Positions 41,844 to 53,447 of a DNA stretch of 64,000 nt are shown one piece after another. The notes under the pieces were generated by a model, which did not search any database, was not told the origin of the DNA, and saw only the letters and a list, made by a program, of their open reading frames with translations. The stretch spans positions 1,550,001-1,614,000 of the forward strand of contig BSBM01000965.1 in NCBI GenBank assembly GCA_027924585.1. The letters are read 5' to 3'. The position numbers were made by a program, and so were the translations under genes. The stretch's first letter is position 1. Each line of letters starts with the position of its first letter. This stretch comes from Larix kaempferi. Taxonomy: Eukaryota > Streptophyta > Pinopsida > Pinales > Pinaceae.

Positions 41844-42246
41844 TGTGAAGAACCTGCAACAATTAATTAATGAAAATACACGAGATAGCAAAAATATCAG
41901 AACTCAGAATCACTTCTATTGATCACAAGCCACTTCGAGGGGGAAACCTCCTTTGAGCAATCTCAATACAAATAACTTCATGGTACCTTCATTGGTCTCA
42001 ACACAAACTTATATACTAAGTCTAGGTGCCAATACCATGGGTTAATACCATGTGTCAATACAAACCATGGGTCAATACAAACTATGGATCAACAATTACT
42101 ATGCGACGACTTGCAAAGCATATGCGTCCAACAACAATAAGACAAACTATGGATCAACAAATACTACGGGATGACTTACAAAGCATATGCGTTTAACAAC
42201 AATATACTAACAAAGTAAATAGAAGGGTTGACATGGGTTCCTAACA
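41844..42246 (-). repeat. Gypsy-3B 5' LTR (right)
   Basis: 403 bp, TGTGAAGAACC to TTCCTAACA on the plus strand; pairs with 37880-38269. TATTA follows at 42247. Confidence 0.95.
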
Positions 42247-42629
42247 TATTAGGACAACAGGAATGTCATGCTCCATATGCAATTTATTACATTAGTAAGA
42301 ACCTGTCCGTTGCTGAACTAAACTACACTGTTACAGAGAAAGAGTTCCTTGCCATTGTTTATTCCATCAATAAATTTAGACACTACATCACTGGATATTC
42401 CACTTTTGTGCACACTGATCATCCAACCATCAAGTACTTAATGAATAAACTGATCACTAATTCTAGAGTAACTTGATGGCTGTTACTGTTACAAGAATTT
42501 GAAATTACAATTATTGATAGACCAGGGAAGGAAAACGTTGTTGTTGACTTTTTATCTTGACTTACTAACAGTGATGGCAGTTTACCGGTGGAAGATTCCT
42601 TCCCTGATGAACATTTGTTTGTATTTTAA
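42247..42629 (+). pseudogene. Gypsy-1 RNase H (main copy)
   Basis: GQQECHAPYAIYYISKNLSV, AELNYTVTEKEFLAIVYSI, STFVHTDHPTIKYLMNK, two stops, then DRPGKENVVVDFL and TAA 42627-42629. It keeps EFLAIVYSI where copy A has AFFAIVYSI. Confidence 0.92.
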
Positions 42630-43952
42630 GTTCATTCCCCATGGTACATAGATGTTGCTAACTATTTGGCTGCAGGAAAGCTCCCAGCACACCTATCTAA
42701 GAGAGAAAAAATAAAGATTATACAGCAGAATGCTAGATATTGCTGGATAGATGGGCATCTTTTCTACACAGGTTTGGATTTGGAAATCAGAAGATGTGTG
42801 AGGGAGGATGAAATTTAGAGTATCTTGAAAGCTTTCCATGATGAGCCTTGTGGGGGACATTTTGCTGACAAAAGCACGGGTCATAAGGTATTAAGAATGG
42901 GTTATTTTTTGTGGACATTGTTTAAGGATGCAAAAAAATATGTTCAGGATTGTGACAACTGCCAGAGGATGGTCCAGCCGAATAGATTAGATGAAATGCC
43001 TCTTCAGCCACAACTTGTGGTTGAACCTTTTGATAGATGGGATCTGGATTTTGTAGGGCCTATCAACCCTCCCTTGAAGCAGAAAGCTTATATCCTGGTT
43101 TGCACATATTACATGACCAAATGGGTGGAGGATGTAGCTTTGGTCAAGGCTAATGATCAAGCTATACTGTATTTCTTATATGAATATATCTTCACCTGTT
43201 TTGGAGTACCCAAGGAGATTGTTATAGATGGAGGACCACAATTTGTGTCTCATAAATTAGAATCCCTGTTGCAAAAATATCACATTCAACATAAGATAAC
43301 TTCTCCATATCATCCATAGGCCAATGATATTCTGAAAAAAATGGTGAAGATTCATCGTAAGGATTGGGATGAAAGGCTCTCGGAGGAATTATGGGCTTAC
43401 CGTACCACATGGCGCAACATTACAGGTTTCTGCCCATACGAATTGGTGTACGGTAAGAATGTTGTCTTTCGCATTGAATTTGAAATTAAGACTCTAAAGA
43501 CAGCCATAGAAGAAAACCTGGATTTGACAGAAGCACATAGGAATTGATTGAATCAATTAAATGAACTTGACGAGAAGCACATAGCTATTGTGTATCAGAC
43601 ATCGTTAATTCAACAACAACACTCTCAGTGGCATGACAAGTTCATCAAGCAAAAAGTTTTCTATGAAGGAGTCTGGGCTTTATTGTATGATTCATGGTTT
43701 AAGAGGGATTTCAATGGAAAAATGCGTACAATATGGTTAGGACCCCACCAAATAGACAAGGTGTTTGACAATGGAACAGTCCGTTTGACCACAATTGATG
43801 AGATCTAGACACCATTATTCGCTAATGGTCATCGGTGGTGACTGTATCATAAGCCGATTTTGAAGAATGCATTCATTTTGCATGTTGCAGCTGATCCAGA
43901 TTATCATCTAGCGCAAGGGCGGGAATCTCTTTCGGCCCCTGTGAATTTTTAA
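42630..43952 (+). pseudogene. Gypsy-1 integrase (main copy)
   Basis: Zinc region HDEPCGGHFADKSTGHK and CDNCQRM; core WDLDFVGP, VIDGGPQFVS, SPYHP, a stop, ANDILKKMVK. As in copy A, the stretch that should hold the catalytic Glu after PQANG is deleted. C-terminal part RTTWRNITGFCPYELVYGKN, LLYDSWFKRDFNGKMRT, end PVNF and TAA 43950-43952. Four or more stops. Copy A is the better preserved one here. Confidence 0.92.
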
Positions 43953-45231
43953 ACTACAATTTCCACACATATATTTGTAAATAAATAAATTGTTGTTTTT
44001 TTATTATTTTATTTTCTTTTATGATTTGATCGGTTTGTTTTTTTTGAAGAACTGTGTACATGAATTAACTTGAGGAGGATCGATCGTGACTGGACCAGAT
44101 GATTGTAGGCACCATAGGTTTATTTTCATGTTATGAATAAGATCCTTGAAGAAAATGAAAAAACTTCGGCCAGCCAAGGATTTTCCTATCTTTGCAATTT
44201 TCGTAGCTACGACTTCGCCATATTTTGCCTATTTTCTCATTTTTCGTAGCTACGACTTCGCTAAATTTTGCCTATTTCCGCTATTTTTGTAGCTATGACT
44301 CTATCAAACTTTTCCTATTTCCGCTATCTTCATAGATGCAACTCTACCATATTTTTCCCATTTTCTCATTTTTCACAGCTACGACTCCACCAATTTTTCC
44401 TATTTTCCGCTATTCGCAGCTATTACTCCACTATATTTATCCTATATCCAGCTGCGACTCCGCTATACTTGACCTATTTTTCCTATTTTTGCAGCTGTTA
44501 CTTCTCTATATTTGTCCTATACCCAGGTGTGACTCCATTGGACCTGGATTATTTTTTCAATTTCCCATCCTTAGTTCCATCAGATTCCTCTTATTTATCA
44601 GCTGCAACTCCACAAGATTCTCCATTTCTTGAACAAATATTGTAGCTAATGACTCAACTGAGCTCCAATTTAGCACTTATTTCACAGCTCTAATCCTAGT
44701 CTGCCAAGAACAAAAAATTATTGGACTTCCATGGGTGTCTGTTAGCATGGATGTACTCTCCAACTCGTTTGGCAGTGGCCAACTCATCATAGCACATGCG
44801 CAGTTATGTTTTTTTTAATGGATGTGGTGACAAAGTCAGATCATGTGGAAAGTTATGGCTTGGCTCATATTGCAAAGGTACGAATTCTAACCATATACAT
44901 GATTAGGGATAAAAATTAATGTGGCAATGATGATTATGCTTTGTCTTTACACCTTGTCATCAACCCGTACCCACTTAACCGTCAAGGGACTTGTAATAAT
45001 TAACACTCATATCTATTACACAACCGTCACCTTTACCCAATTCGTACCAAACTTGCCAATTATTCCATTTTCCATAACTGTATCACCTTTCTATGGGTTG
45101 ATAACTGTGTCATCTTTCTTGAAACACCCAATTCTAACTTTGGTTGGTCGATGAATGTCCGTATGCTGGAACTTCCACGTCCGAATGGCTAATATCTACA
45201 TTTTTTATCAGAATTACGAAGGTAAAGTGAC
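43953..45231 (+). other. Gypsy-1 spacer with CAGCTGCGACTCC array, first unit
   Basis: Same layout as 19726-21005: pyrimidine-rich tract ending TTTTTTTTGAAG near 44047, the short frame MNKILEENEKTSAS (44136), the degenerate repeat array at about 44190-44570, then a conserved spacer. Confidence 0.75.
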
Positions 45232-47836
45232 ATGGGTAATCGAGTAAGGCATGAACCTGAGAACACAGAGTCCCTGCATGCTAATACAGAGGCTTTCTCC
45301 ATCTTTGATGTAGTCAGGTGTACTGTATATTTTCAACGTTTAAATGGTTTTCACAAAGAGACAACATTACAGCTCGCTCTTAACCCAACTAATACTCATT
45401 CTGAGGTCAAGGGATTGTGCATATATGTCACATGAGCAATTGTGGTGAAAGTTACTGGTTTGCCTCAAGTTGGGAGGAGATGTTTTGGATGGAAGGCACA
45501 GAATGCGAATGCGGTGAGGGATTTTCTTGTATTTGGTGAGAATGTTTGTCCAAGAGGCCGTGGAATAGCGTTGGAATCATTACCTCGACCCTGGGATCAA
45601 GTAGCAATTTTCCTAAAGAAATACATCTTCTGTGAAGGTAGGTACACGATTGTCTATCTCTATGAATTTCCCTTATTATACCATCTACACCATGGTAATC
45701 TAGTGAACATGTCATTTTATCTTTTAAAATCCATACATCACATGGTTGTTTATGTGAGAACATCCCGGCATCCATTTTCTTCCATCACCAATCATCGCTT
45801 AATTAAACTTGTAATCTTAAGGTCACTAGCACAACAAAAACAAACTTGGGCACAATTTCTTGCTGGGGCTGGGAAAATTCGAGAACCTAGATTACGGGTA
45901 GGAGGTGTCATAGTAGAGGAAGAGGACCGAAGTTCCTCAGATCCAGCTGGGGGGAGGGATGGTGTATCAGAAGACCAATTGGAGGATGAAGAGGAGATAT
46001 ATATGGGGGAAGCTGTGACAATAGCAAACCCTGTTGTAGAATGTGTGGAAAATGAAGCTCTGGTATTGAAAGCTGCAACAGAAGCACACCCTATAGAAGA
46101 AGTAACATACCCAACATAAATAGCAGTTGCGATGGCAGCTAAAACAATAGAGATATCATCATTAGCAGCTGCAACAGAGGAAGCTGAGACCGGAGAAGTT
46201 GTAGAACCTGCGATAGTGGAAGTTTTAGCTACGGAAGTTGCAATATATGGGGACGAACATCAAATAGAGGCAGCGGAAGGAGAAGACATGGAGGTTCTGG
46301 ATGTTGAATCCTCCCTCGAAATTAGGGGAACCATGATTCAAGGGGAGGAATTCACCCCTGTTACTGAAAATATAGAGACCACTATCTCACATAAAAGAAG
46401 GAAACGGTCAGAGAATAAGGGCCAAACATCCATTTCGGTGAAAAAGATAAGAACAAGAGTTGTTACTGCAGTAGAACCAATATGCAGCGAGGGGCAGCCA
46501 TCTGGGGTTGTAAAGAAAAGAAGAACTATATTTGTTACAATAGCAAAGGAAACATGTGCAATCAGGGAAAACATTGAAATTCCCATGGAAGAAGTAGCAT
46601 GTGTAATTGGCGCAGATATTGAAATTCCCGTTTTAAACCCCAAATCACCCATTGTTAGACAAGAACCTGTTGTAGAACAACCCCAAATTGAAAATCTTCT
46701 TCTTGAGAATGACCTGCTAAAAAGAGGAGGTGCAAATACTTCGGGGTGAACTGGAGAAATGGAAAGAAGCATGTAAGAAGCAGGAAGAAAAGAGTTTGAA
46801 CACACTAGTGGAGGCTCCAGACTAGTTAGAGAATTCATCTCTTTTTTTTGGGAATGAAGGACATGAAGAATTGGTATGCCCAGAATGTGGAGATATATTT
46901 AAATTGGTAGGTCATAAGGTCACAGTGCTGGACTTAGAAGCACAAAAATCTTCAAAATCAAGGCAAGAGATGGAGGAAGTCCCTATAGTAGACCCAATGG
47001 AAGGAAATGAGCCAGAAATAGACATAATCCCTGACCTGGATCTAGGAGAAGATGAAGAGATGCAATCCTAGCCATCGGGGGATACTAAGTTATTCCAAGG
47101 CCAGTTTCATTTTTCAGGAGACATTGAAGTAACCCAAGAGAAACCTTAGCAACCTAAAAGCACTGAAGTCAGTTCAGAACAGGAGGCTGTTAAAAAAGAA
47201 CCAACACTCCAAGATCTTGTTACTGAAGCAAAAACTCACACAATAGGCACCCTAAGTAATTTTTAGGATTCTGATGTTGTTACACAAGAACCAACATATT
47301 CAAAATTATTTGTCGAGGCTGCAACTCAAACAGACGAGAATGAGATTGGAACATGGGAAGGAGGTGATGTTACACAAGAACCAGTACCTTCAGACTTGGT
47401 TATGGAAGCTGCAACACAAACTGAGGTAATTGAAACAAGGGATGTTGTCACACAAGAACCAACATTTCCAATTTGGTTTGTTGATGCAGCCACACAAGTG
47501 GAAGCTGTTGTGACTGATGAAGAATAAGTTTCCAAGCTGTTAACTCGAGACAAGGCTCTTGAGACACATGAACAGATGGTCCCAAGTCAAGTTTTGACAA
47601 TGGTGCCTGAAACAGAAGAGGTGGAAGTTCAAAAGATCATTGAAATTGACTTTGATGATGAGAAAGATGCAGAGGATAGAAGGATTTAGTGTTTGGAGAA
47701 AAATATTTCTTTGTTACAACTTGAGTTAGCTAAATGGAAGAAACATATTGATCAGTGCAAAGAAGGGATGGTCCCTCTCTATGAATACATAAATACTATC
47801 AAGGAATTGAGACATAAATGGGTTGAGGAATAGCTA
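45232..47836 (+). pseudogene. Gypsy-1 extra ORF, first unit of the duplication
   Basis: ATG 45232 (MGNRVRHEPENTESLHAN). One frame to about 46735, including an open stretch of 225 codons from 45442 and 205 codons from 46132. Then a one-base insertion (CTAAAAAGAGG for CTAAAAGAGG) shifts it; CPECGDIFKLVGHKVTVLDL follows from 46871. Domain order is as in copy A: N-terminal domain (YIFCEGRYTIVYLYEFPLLY), acidic Ala/Glu segment, basic patches (KRRKRSENK, VVKKRRT), coiled coil, CPEC segment, VVTQEP repeats. It is cut at GGGTTGAGGAATAGC, where the second integrase end begins. No known function. Confidence 0.75.
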
Positions 47837-48450
47837 TTCTGAAAAAAATAGTGAAGAGTCACCGTAAGGATTAGGCTGGAAGACTCCTGGAGGCATTATG
47901 GGCATACTATACCACATGGCGCAACATTACAGATTTATCCCCATACAAATTGGTGTATGGTAAGAATCTTGTATTTCCCATTTAATTTGAAATTAAAACT
48001 CTAAATACAACCATAAAAGAAAACATGGATTTGACATAAGCACAGAGGAATCGATTGAATCAATTAAATGAACTTGACGAGAAGCGCACAGCTGTTGTGC
48101 ATCAACCAATGTTAATTCAACAACAACACTCTAAGTGGCATGACAGGTTCATCAAGAAGAAATTTTTCTATGAAAGAGACTCGGCTTTAGTGTATGATTC
48201 ACAGTTAAAGATGGATTTCAAAGGCAAACTGCATACAAGATGGCTAGGAACCTACCAAATCGACAAGGTGTTTGACCATGGAACAGTCTGTTTGACCACA
48301 ATTGATGAGAACTAGACACCATTATTCGCTAATGGTCATCAGCTGCGACTGTATCATAAGCCGATTTCGAAGAATGCATTCATTTCGCATTTTGTAGCTG
48401 ATCCATATTATTAGCTAACGCAAGGGTAAGAATCTCTTTTGGACCCTATG
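47837..48450 (+). pseudogene. Gypsy-1 second integrase C-terminus (duplication join)
   Basis: TATTCTGAAAAAAATAGTGAAG onwards repeats 43330-43950: LNQLNELDEKRTAVVHQP, HDRFIKKKFFYERDSALVYD, HTRWLGTYQIDKVFD. The first half has stops and frame changes. It begins at the same base as the break in the first integrase copy. The repeat length of about 4.5 kb is the same in copy A. Confidence 0.9.
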
Positions 48451-49746
48451 AATTTTTAAACTGCAATTTCCACACATATATTTGTACATAAATAAATTGT
48501 TTTTTTTTTATTATTTTATTTTCTTTTATGCTTTTATCGGTTTGTTTTTCTTGAAGAACTGTGTATAGGAATTAACTTGAGGAGCAGCGGTCGTGACTGG
48601 GCTAGACAATTGCAGGAAGCCTACCTTATTTTCCTGTTATGAATAAGCTCCTTGAAGAAAATGAAAAAACTTCGGCAGCATTAACCAGTCAGCCGAGGAT
48701 TTTCCTATCTTTCCATTTTTCGGAACTGCGACTCCGCCATATTTTGCCCATTTTCTCATTTTTCGCAACTGTGACTCCGCCAAATTTTTCCTATTTCCGC
48801 TATTTTCGTAGCTGCGACTCCGCCAAATTTTGCCCATTTTCGCAACTGCGACTCCGCCATATTTTGCCCATTTTCTCATTTTTTGTAGCTGCAACTCTGC
48901 CAATTTTGCCTATTTTCCACTATTCACAGCTATTATTTACTCCGCTATATTTTTCCTATATCCAGCTGCGACTCCACTAGACTTGACCTATTTTTCCTAT
49001 TTTCGTAGTTGTCACTCCTCTATACTTGTCCTATACCCTGCTGCGACTCCGCTGGACCTGGATTATTTTTTTGATTTCCTAGCCTTAGTTCCATCAGATT
49101 CCTCTTATTTATCAGCTGCAACTCCACAAGATTCTCCATTTCTTGAACAAATATCACAACTAACGACTCAATTGGGCTCCAATTTAGCACTTATTTCACA
49201 ACTCTAATCCCAGTCCTCCAAGAAGGAAAACTTATTGGACTGCCATGGGTGTCTGTCAGCATGGATGTACTTTCCAACTCGGTTTGCAGTGGCCAAATCA
49301 TCACAGTACATGTGCAATTATATTTTTATTAATGGATGTGATGACAAAGTCAGATCGTTGTGGAAAGTTATGGCTTGGCTCATATTGCAAAGGTACGAAT
49401 TCTGACCATACACATGATTAGGCATAAAAATTAACGTGGCAATGATGATTATGCTTTGTCTTTAGTCCTTGTCAGCAACCCGTACCCACTTAACCATCAA
49501 GGGACCTGTCAAAATTAACACTTGTATCTATTACACGACCGTCACCTTTACCCAATTCGTACAAAAATTTCCAATTATTCCATTTTCCATAACTGTAACA
49601 CCTTTCCGTGGGCTGATAATTGTGCCATCTTTCCTGTAATACCCAATTCTAACTTCGGTTGTTCGATAAATGTCCATATGCTGCAACTTCCGCATCCTAA
49701 TTGGTAATCTCTACATTTGTCATCAGAATTACGAAGGTAAGGTCAC
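48451..49746 (+). other. Gypsy-1 spacer with CAGCTGCGACTCC array, second unit
   Basis: Third copy of the integrase-to-extra-ORF spacer: T-rich tract near 48500, frame MNKLLEENEKTSAALTSQP (48639, open for 113 codons through the array), array at about 48700-49070, conserved spacer to the next ATG. Confidence 0.75.
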
Positions 49747-52700
49747 ATGGGTAATCGAGTAAGGCATGAACTTGAGAACACAGAGGCCCTATGTGCTAAC
49801 GCAGAGGTTGTCGCTATCTTTGAAGCAGCTGGGTGGACTGTATATTTTCAATGTTTAAATGGTTTTCACACAGAGACAACATTATAGTTCACTCTTAACC
49901 TAACTGATACTCATTTTGAGGTCAGGGGATTATGCATAGATGTCACAGAAGCAATTGTGGCGGAACTTACTGGTTCGCCTCAAGTTGGGAGGAGATGTTT
50001 TGGGCAGAAGGCGTAGAATGTGACTGCAGTGAGGGATTTTCTTGTAGTTGGTTAGAATGTTCATTCAAGAGGTCGTGGAATAGCGCTGGAATCATTACCT
50101 CGACCCTTGGATCAAGTTGCAATTTTCCTAAATGAATACATCTTCTGTGAAGGCAGGTACACGATTGTCTATCTCTCTGAATTTCCCTTATTATCCCATC
50201 TACGCCATGGTAATCTAGTGAACATGTCGTTTTATCTTTTAAAAGCCATACATCACATGGTTGGTTATGTGAGAACAACCAGGCATCCAGTTTCTTCCAT
50301 CACTAATCATGGCTTAATTAAACTATTAATCTTAAGGTCATGAGCACAGCAAAACCATACTTGGTCACAATTTCTTGCTGGGGCCGGGATAATTCGGGAA
50401 CCTGCATTAGAGGTAAGAGGTGTCACAGTAGAGGAAGAGGACCAGAGTTCCTCAGATTCAGATGTGGGGAGGGATGGTGTATTAGAAGACCAATTGGAGG
50501 ATGAAGAGGAGGTAGATATGGGGGAAGCTGCGACAACAGCAAACCCCGTTGTAGAATCTGTGGAAAATGAAGCTGTGGTATTGGAAGCTGCAACAGCAGC
50601 AGACCCTATAGAAGAAGTAACAGACCGAATAGAAATAGCAGTTGCGGTGGCAGCTGAAGCAGTAGAGATGGCATCATTAGCAGCTGCAACAGAGGAAGCT
50701 GAGACTGGAGAAGCTGTAGAAGCTGCGACAGTGGAAGTTGAAGATGCGGAAGCTACAATAGAAGGGGAAGAACATCAAACATAGGCAGCAGAAGGAGGAG
50801 ACATGGAGGTTATGGATGTTGAATTCTCCCCTGAAATTAGGGGAACCATGATTCAAGGGGAGGAATTCACCCGTGTTGCTTAAAATATAGAGACCCCTGT
50901 GTCACATAAAAGAAGGAAAAGGTCATAGAATAAGGGCTAGACATCAACTCCGACAAAAAAGAGAAGAACCAGAGTTGTTACTGTAGCAGAAGCAGTACGT
51001 AGGGAGGGGCAGTCATCTGGGGTTGTAAAGAAAATAAGAACTAGATTTGTTACAACAGCATAGGCAGCATGTCAAATCAGGGAAAACATTGAAATTCCCA
51101 TGGAAGAAGCAACATGTGCAATTGGGGAAGATATTGAAATTCCCATTTTAAACCCCAAATCACCCGTTGTTACACAAGAACCTATTGCAGAAGAACCCCA
51201 AATTGAAAATCTTCTTCTTGAGAATGAGCTGCTGAAAGAGTAGGTGCAAATACTTTTGGGTGAACTGGAGAAATGGAAAGAGGCATGTAAGAAGCATGCA
51301 TAAAAGAGTTTGAACACACTAGTGGAGGCTGTAGACCAGCTGGAGAATTCATCGCCTATTTTAGGGAATGAAGGACATGAAGAATTGGTATGCCCAGAAT
51401 GTGGAGATATATTTAAATTGGCAGGGAATAAGGTCATAGCGATGGACTTAGAAGCACAAAAATATGCAAAATCAAGGTACGAGATGGAGGAAGTCCCTAC
51501 AGTGGACCCAATGGAACGAAATGAGCCAGAAATAGACATAATCCCTGACTTGGATCTAGGAGAAGATGAAGAGATGCAATCCCAACAATTGGGGGATACT
51601 GAATTATTCCAGGTCCGTTCTTAGTTTTTAGGAGACATTGAAGTAACCCAAGAGAAACCTCAACAACCTAAAAGCACTGAAGTCAGTTCAGAACAGGAGG
51701 CTGTTACACAAGAACCAACACTCCAAGAGCTTGTTACTGAAGCAACAACTCAAACAATAGGCACCCTGAGTAATTTTCAGGATTCTGATGTTGTTACACA
51801 AGTACCAACATCTTCAAAATTATTTTCCAAGGCTACAAATCAAATAGAGGAGAACGAGATTGGAACACGAGAAGGAGGTGTTGTTACACAAGATTTCAAG
51901 AACCAGTACCTTTCAACTTGGTTATGGAAGCTGCAACAAAAACTGATGTAATTGAAACAAGGGATGATGTCACACAAGAACCAACATTTCCAATTTGGTT
52001 TGTTGATGTAGCCACACAAGTGGAAGCTGCTGTGACTGATGAAGAAGAAGTTGCCAATCATTTAATTCAAGACAAGCCTGCTGAGACACAAGATTAGATG
52101 GTACCAAGTCAAGTTTTGACAATGGTTCTTGAAATAGAAGAGGTGGAAGTTCAAGAGATCATTGAAATTGACTCTGGTGATGAGAAATATGTAGAGGATA
52201 GAAGGATTCAATGTTTGGAGAAAAAGCTTTCTGTGTTACAACTTGAGTTAGCTAAATGGAAGAAACATATTGATCAGTGCAAAGAAGGGATGGTCCCTCT
52301 GTATGAATATAGAAATAATATCAGGGAATTGAGAGAGAAATGGGTTGAGGAATTGGTTTTCCAGAGATCCCAGTGGGACAGTGTTCAAAAAGAGTTGGAA
52401 GAATTGGAGAAATTCAAGTCCATCCAACAAGAAAATGATCAAACGTATATTATTTCTCAGGAATTGTTGAGTTGCAAGGCTCCATCTCCTTTTTACCCTG
52501 TATTTATTTATGAACAGACAAATTTATTTAAGTTGAAAGCATTGAAAGAAGGAAGACCATGTAAGCTAATCAGTTCCCCCCAGTTCTTAGAGACTTTCAT
52601 GGAAAGTGATTTTGGGGATCAAAATTTGTTGTGTGAATTATATTTGCATGATAGAGCAGGCTATACTGATTTTCATTCTGATCTCGTTCCCTATTTGGGG

Positions 52701-53303
52701 GATGTTTAGCTGAGAGCATTCACTTCATTTGTCACCAATCACGTTCAATGGTGGGATGCCTCTTAGACTATCAATAGGAAAGAGGATAATTCCACTCTTT
52801 GGATAAAAAATGAACCTCGAACTCCCAGATGTCTCATTGCAAAGCAGGCCAGGTCTCTTAAATATCCTGAAAAGACTCATCATTTGATGGATCTGCAAAG
52901 GACAATCATTTCTACCTGTGTCCAGACAATTTCCAAGTAGCAACAGTATTTCCTAGAAGGTAGTAAGCACAGGTGGAAGGGTTCTTCCCCAGATTTAAAG
53001 GAAAAGGATCCATATTGTTTTGAGAATTTTAAACAGGCTCTTCTTAGAGTACCTGAGTATGTTAAATGCATGAAATCATGTGGACCATTGTGGCTGGGAC
53101 TGATATTTAGATTTCTTCTCATATGGCTACATGTGAGCCCATACAGAAGCAACTATGTTTTGACTAAGAAGGAGTAGGGATAGTGTTGGAAAAAGTGGAC
53201 TGCTTGCAATGGATTTGTAAATTTGGGGGAAGCACCTGAACTTGCCTTCAACATCACCAATATCTACAGACAGAGTATGGATCTAGATTCAGATTTAGAT
53301 TAG
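49747..53303 (+). pseudogene. Gypsy-1 extra post-integrase ORF, fullest copy
   Basis: ATG 49747 (MGNRVRHELENTEALCAN) to TAG 53301-53303, about 1,180 codons in the ancestral frame. N-terminal domain of about 190 residues (GFHTETTL, TEAIVAELTGSPQVGRRCF, GRGIALESLPRP, YIFCEGRYTIVYLSEFPLLS, HGNLVNMSFYLLKAIHHMVG); Ala/Glu-rich acidic stretch; basic KRRKRS and KKRRTR; coiled coil; CPECGDIFKLAGNKV; VTQEP repeats. Only here is there a C-terminal half (52098-53300): coiled coil RRIQCLEKKLSVLQLELAKW, then ELLSCKAPSPFYPVFIYEQT, LYLHDRAGYTDFHSDLVPYL and FKQALLRVPEYVKCM. An 8-base insertion near 51892 shifts the frame, and there are about a dozen stops. The N-terminal part vaguely recalls the so-called plant transposon protein domain found with Athila/Tat elements; unproven. 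Confidence 0.75.
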
Positions 53304-53447
53304 TGGGAGTTGTTGCATGAGGACATGCAATTGGAAAGTTGGGGGGAGATGTTGGGTCTAGGAATTGTCCCTTTTTTACCACACCTATTACCTTTTTTTG
53401 CTATGTTTTTCCTTATTCCCATAAACCAGATATATTTCTTTCCTTAA
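53304..53447 (+). other. Possible hydrophobic C-terminal extension into the LTR
   Basis: In the same frame, after the TAG, WELLHEDMQLESWGEM is followed by about 30 very hydrophobic residues (GIVPFLPHLLPFFAMFFLIP, then INQIYFFP) read across the polypurine tract into the 3' LTR, with TAA at 53445-53447. If the TAG is a decay mutation, the extra protein would have ended in a membrane-anchor-like segment; otherwise this is chance. Confidence 0.3.
53339..53349 (+). other. Gypsy-1 polypurine tract
   Basis: GTTGGGGGGAGA directly in front of TGTTGGGTC; primer site for plus-strand DNA synthesis. Confidence 0.85.

Larger units (their letters stand above)
37880..42246 (-). mobile_element. Gypsy-3 copy B: complete RT-less Ty3 element, TSD TATTA
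   Basis: 4367 bp, minus orientation, with two LTRs (37880-38269 and 41844-42246) and TATTA on both sides (37875-37879 and 42247-42251). Removing it restores Gypsy-1 RNase H (SIGAVL-GQQECH). Inside are a leader, gag, protease, RNase H and the integrase start. The whole RT and most of integrase are deleted, so it is a non-autonomous derivative of a chromovirus-like element. Polypurine tract CTAAGAGAGAGGGGA lies at 38270-38284 on the minus strand. Confidence 0.95.
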
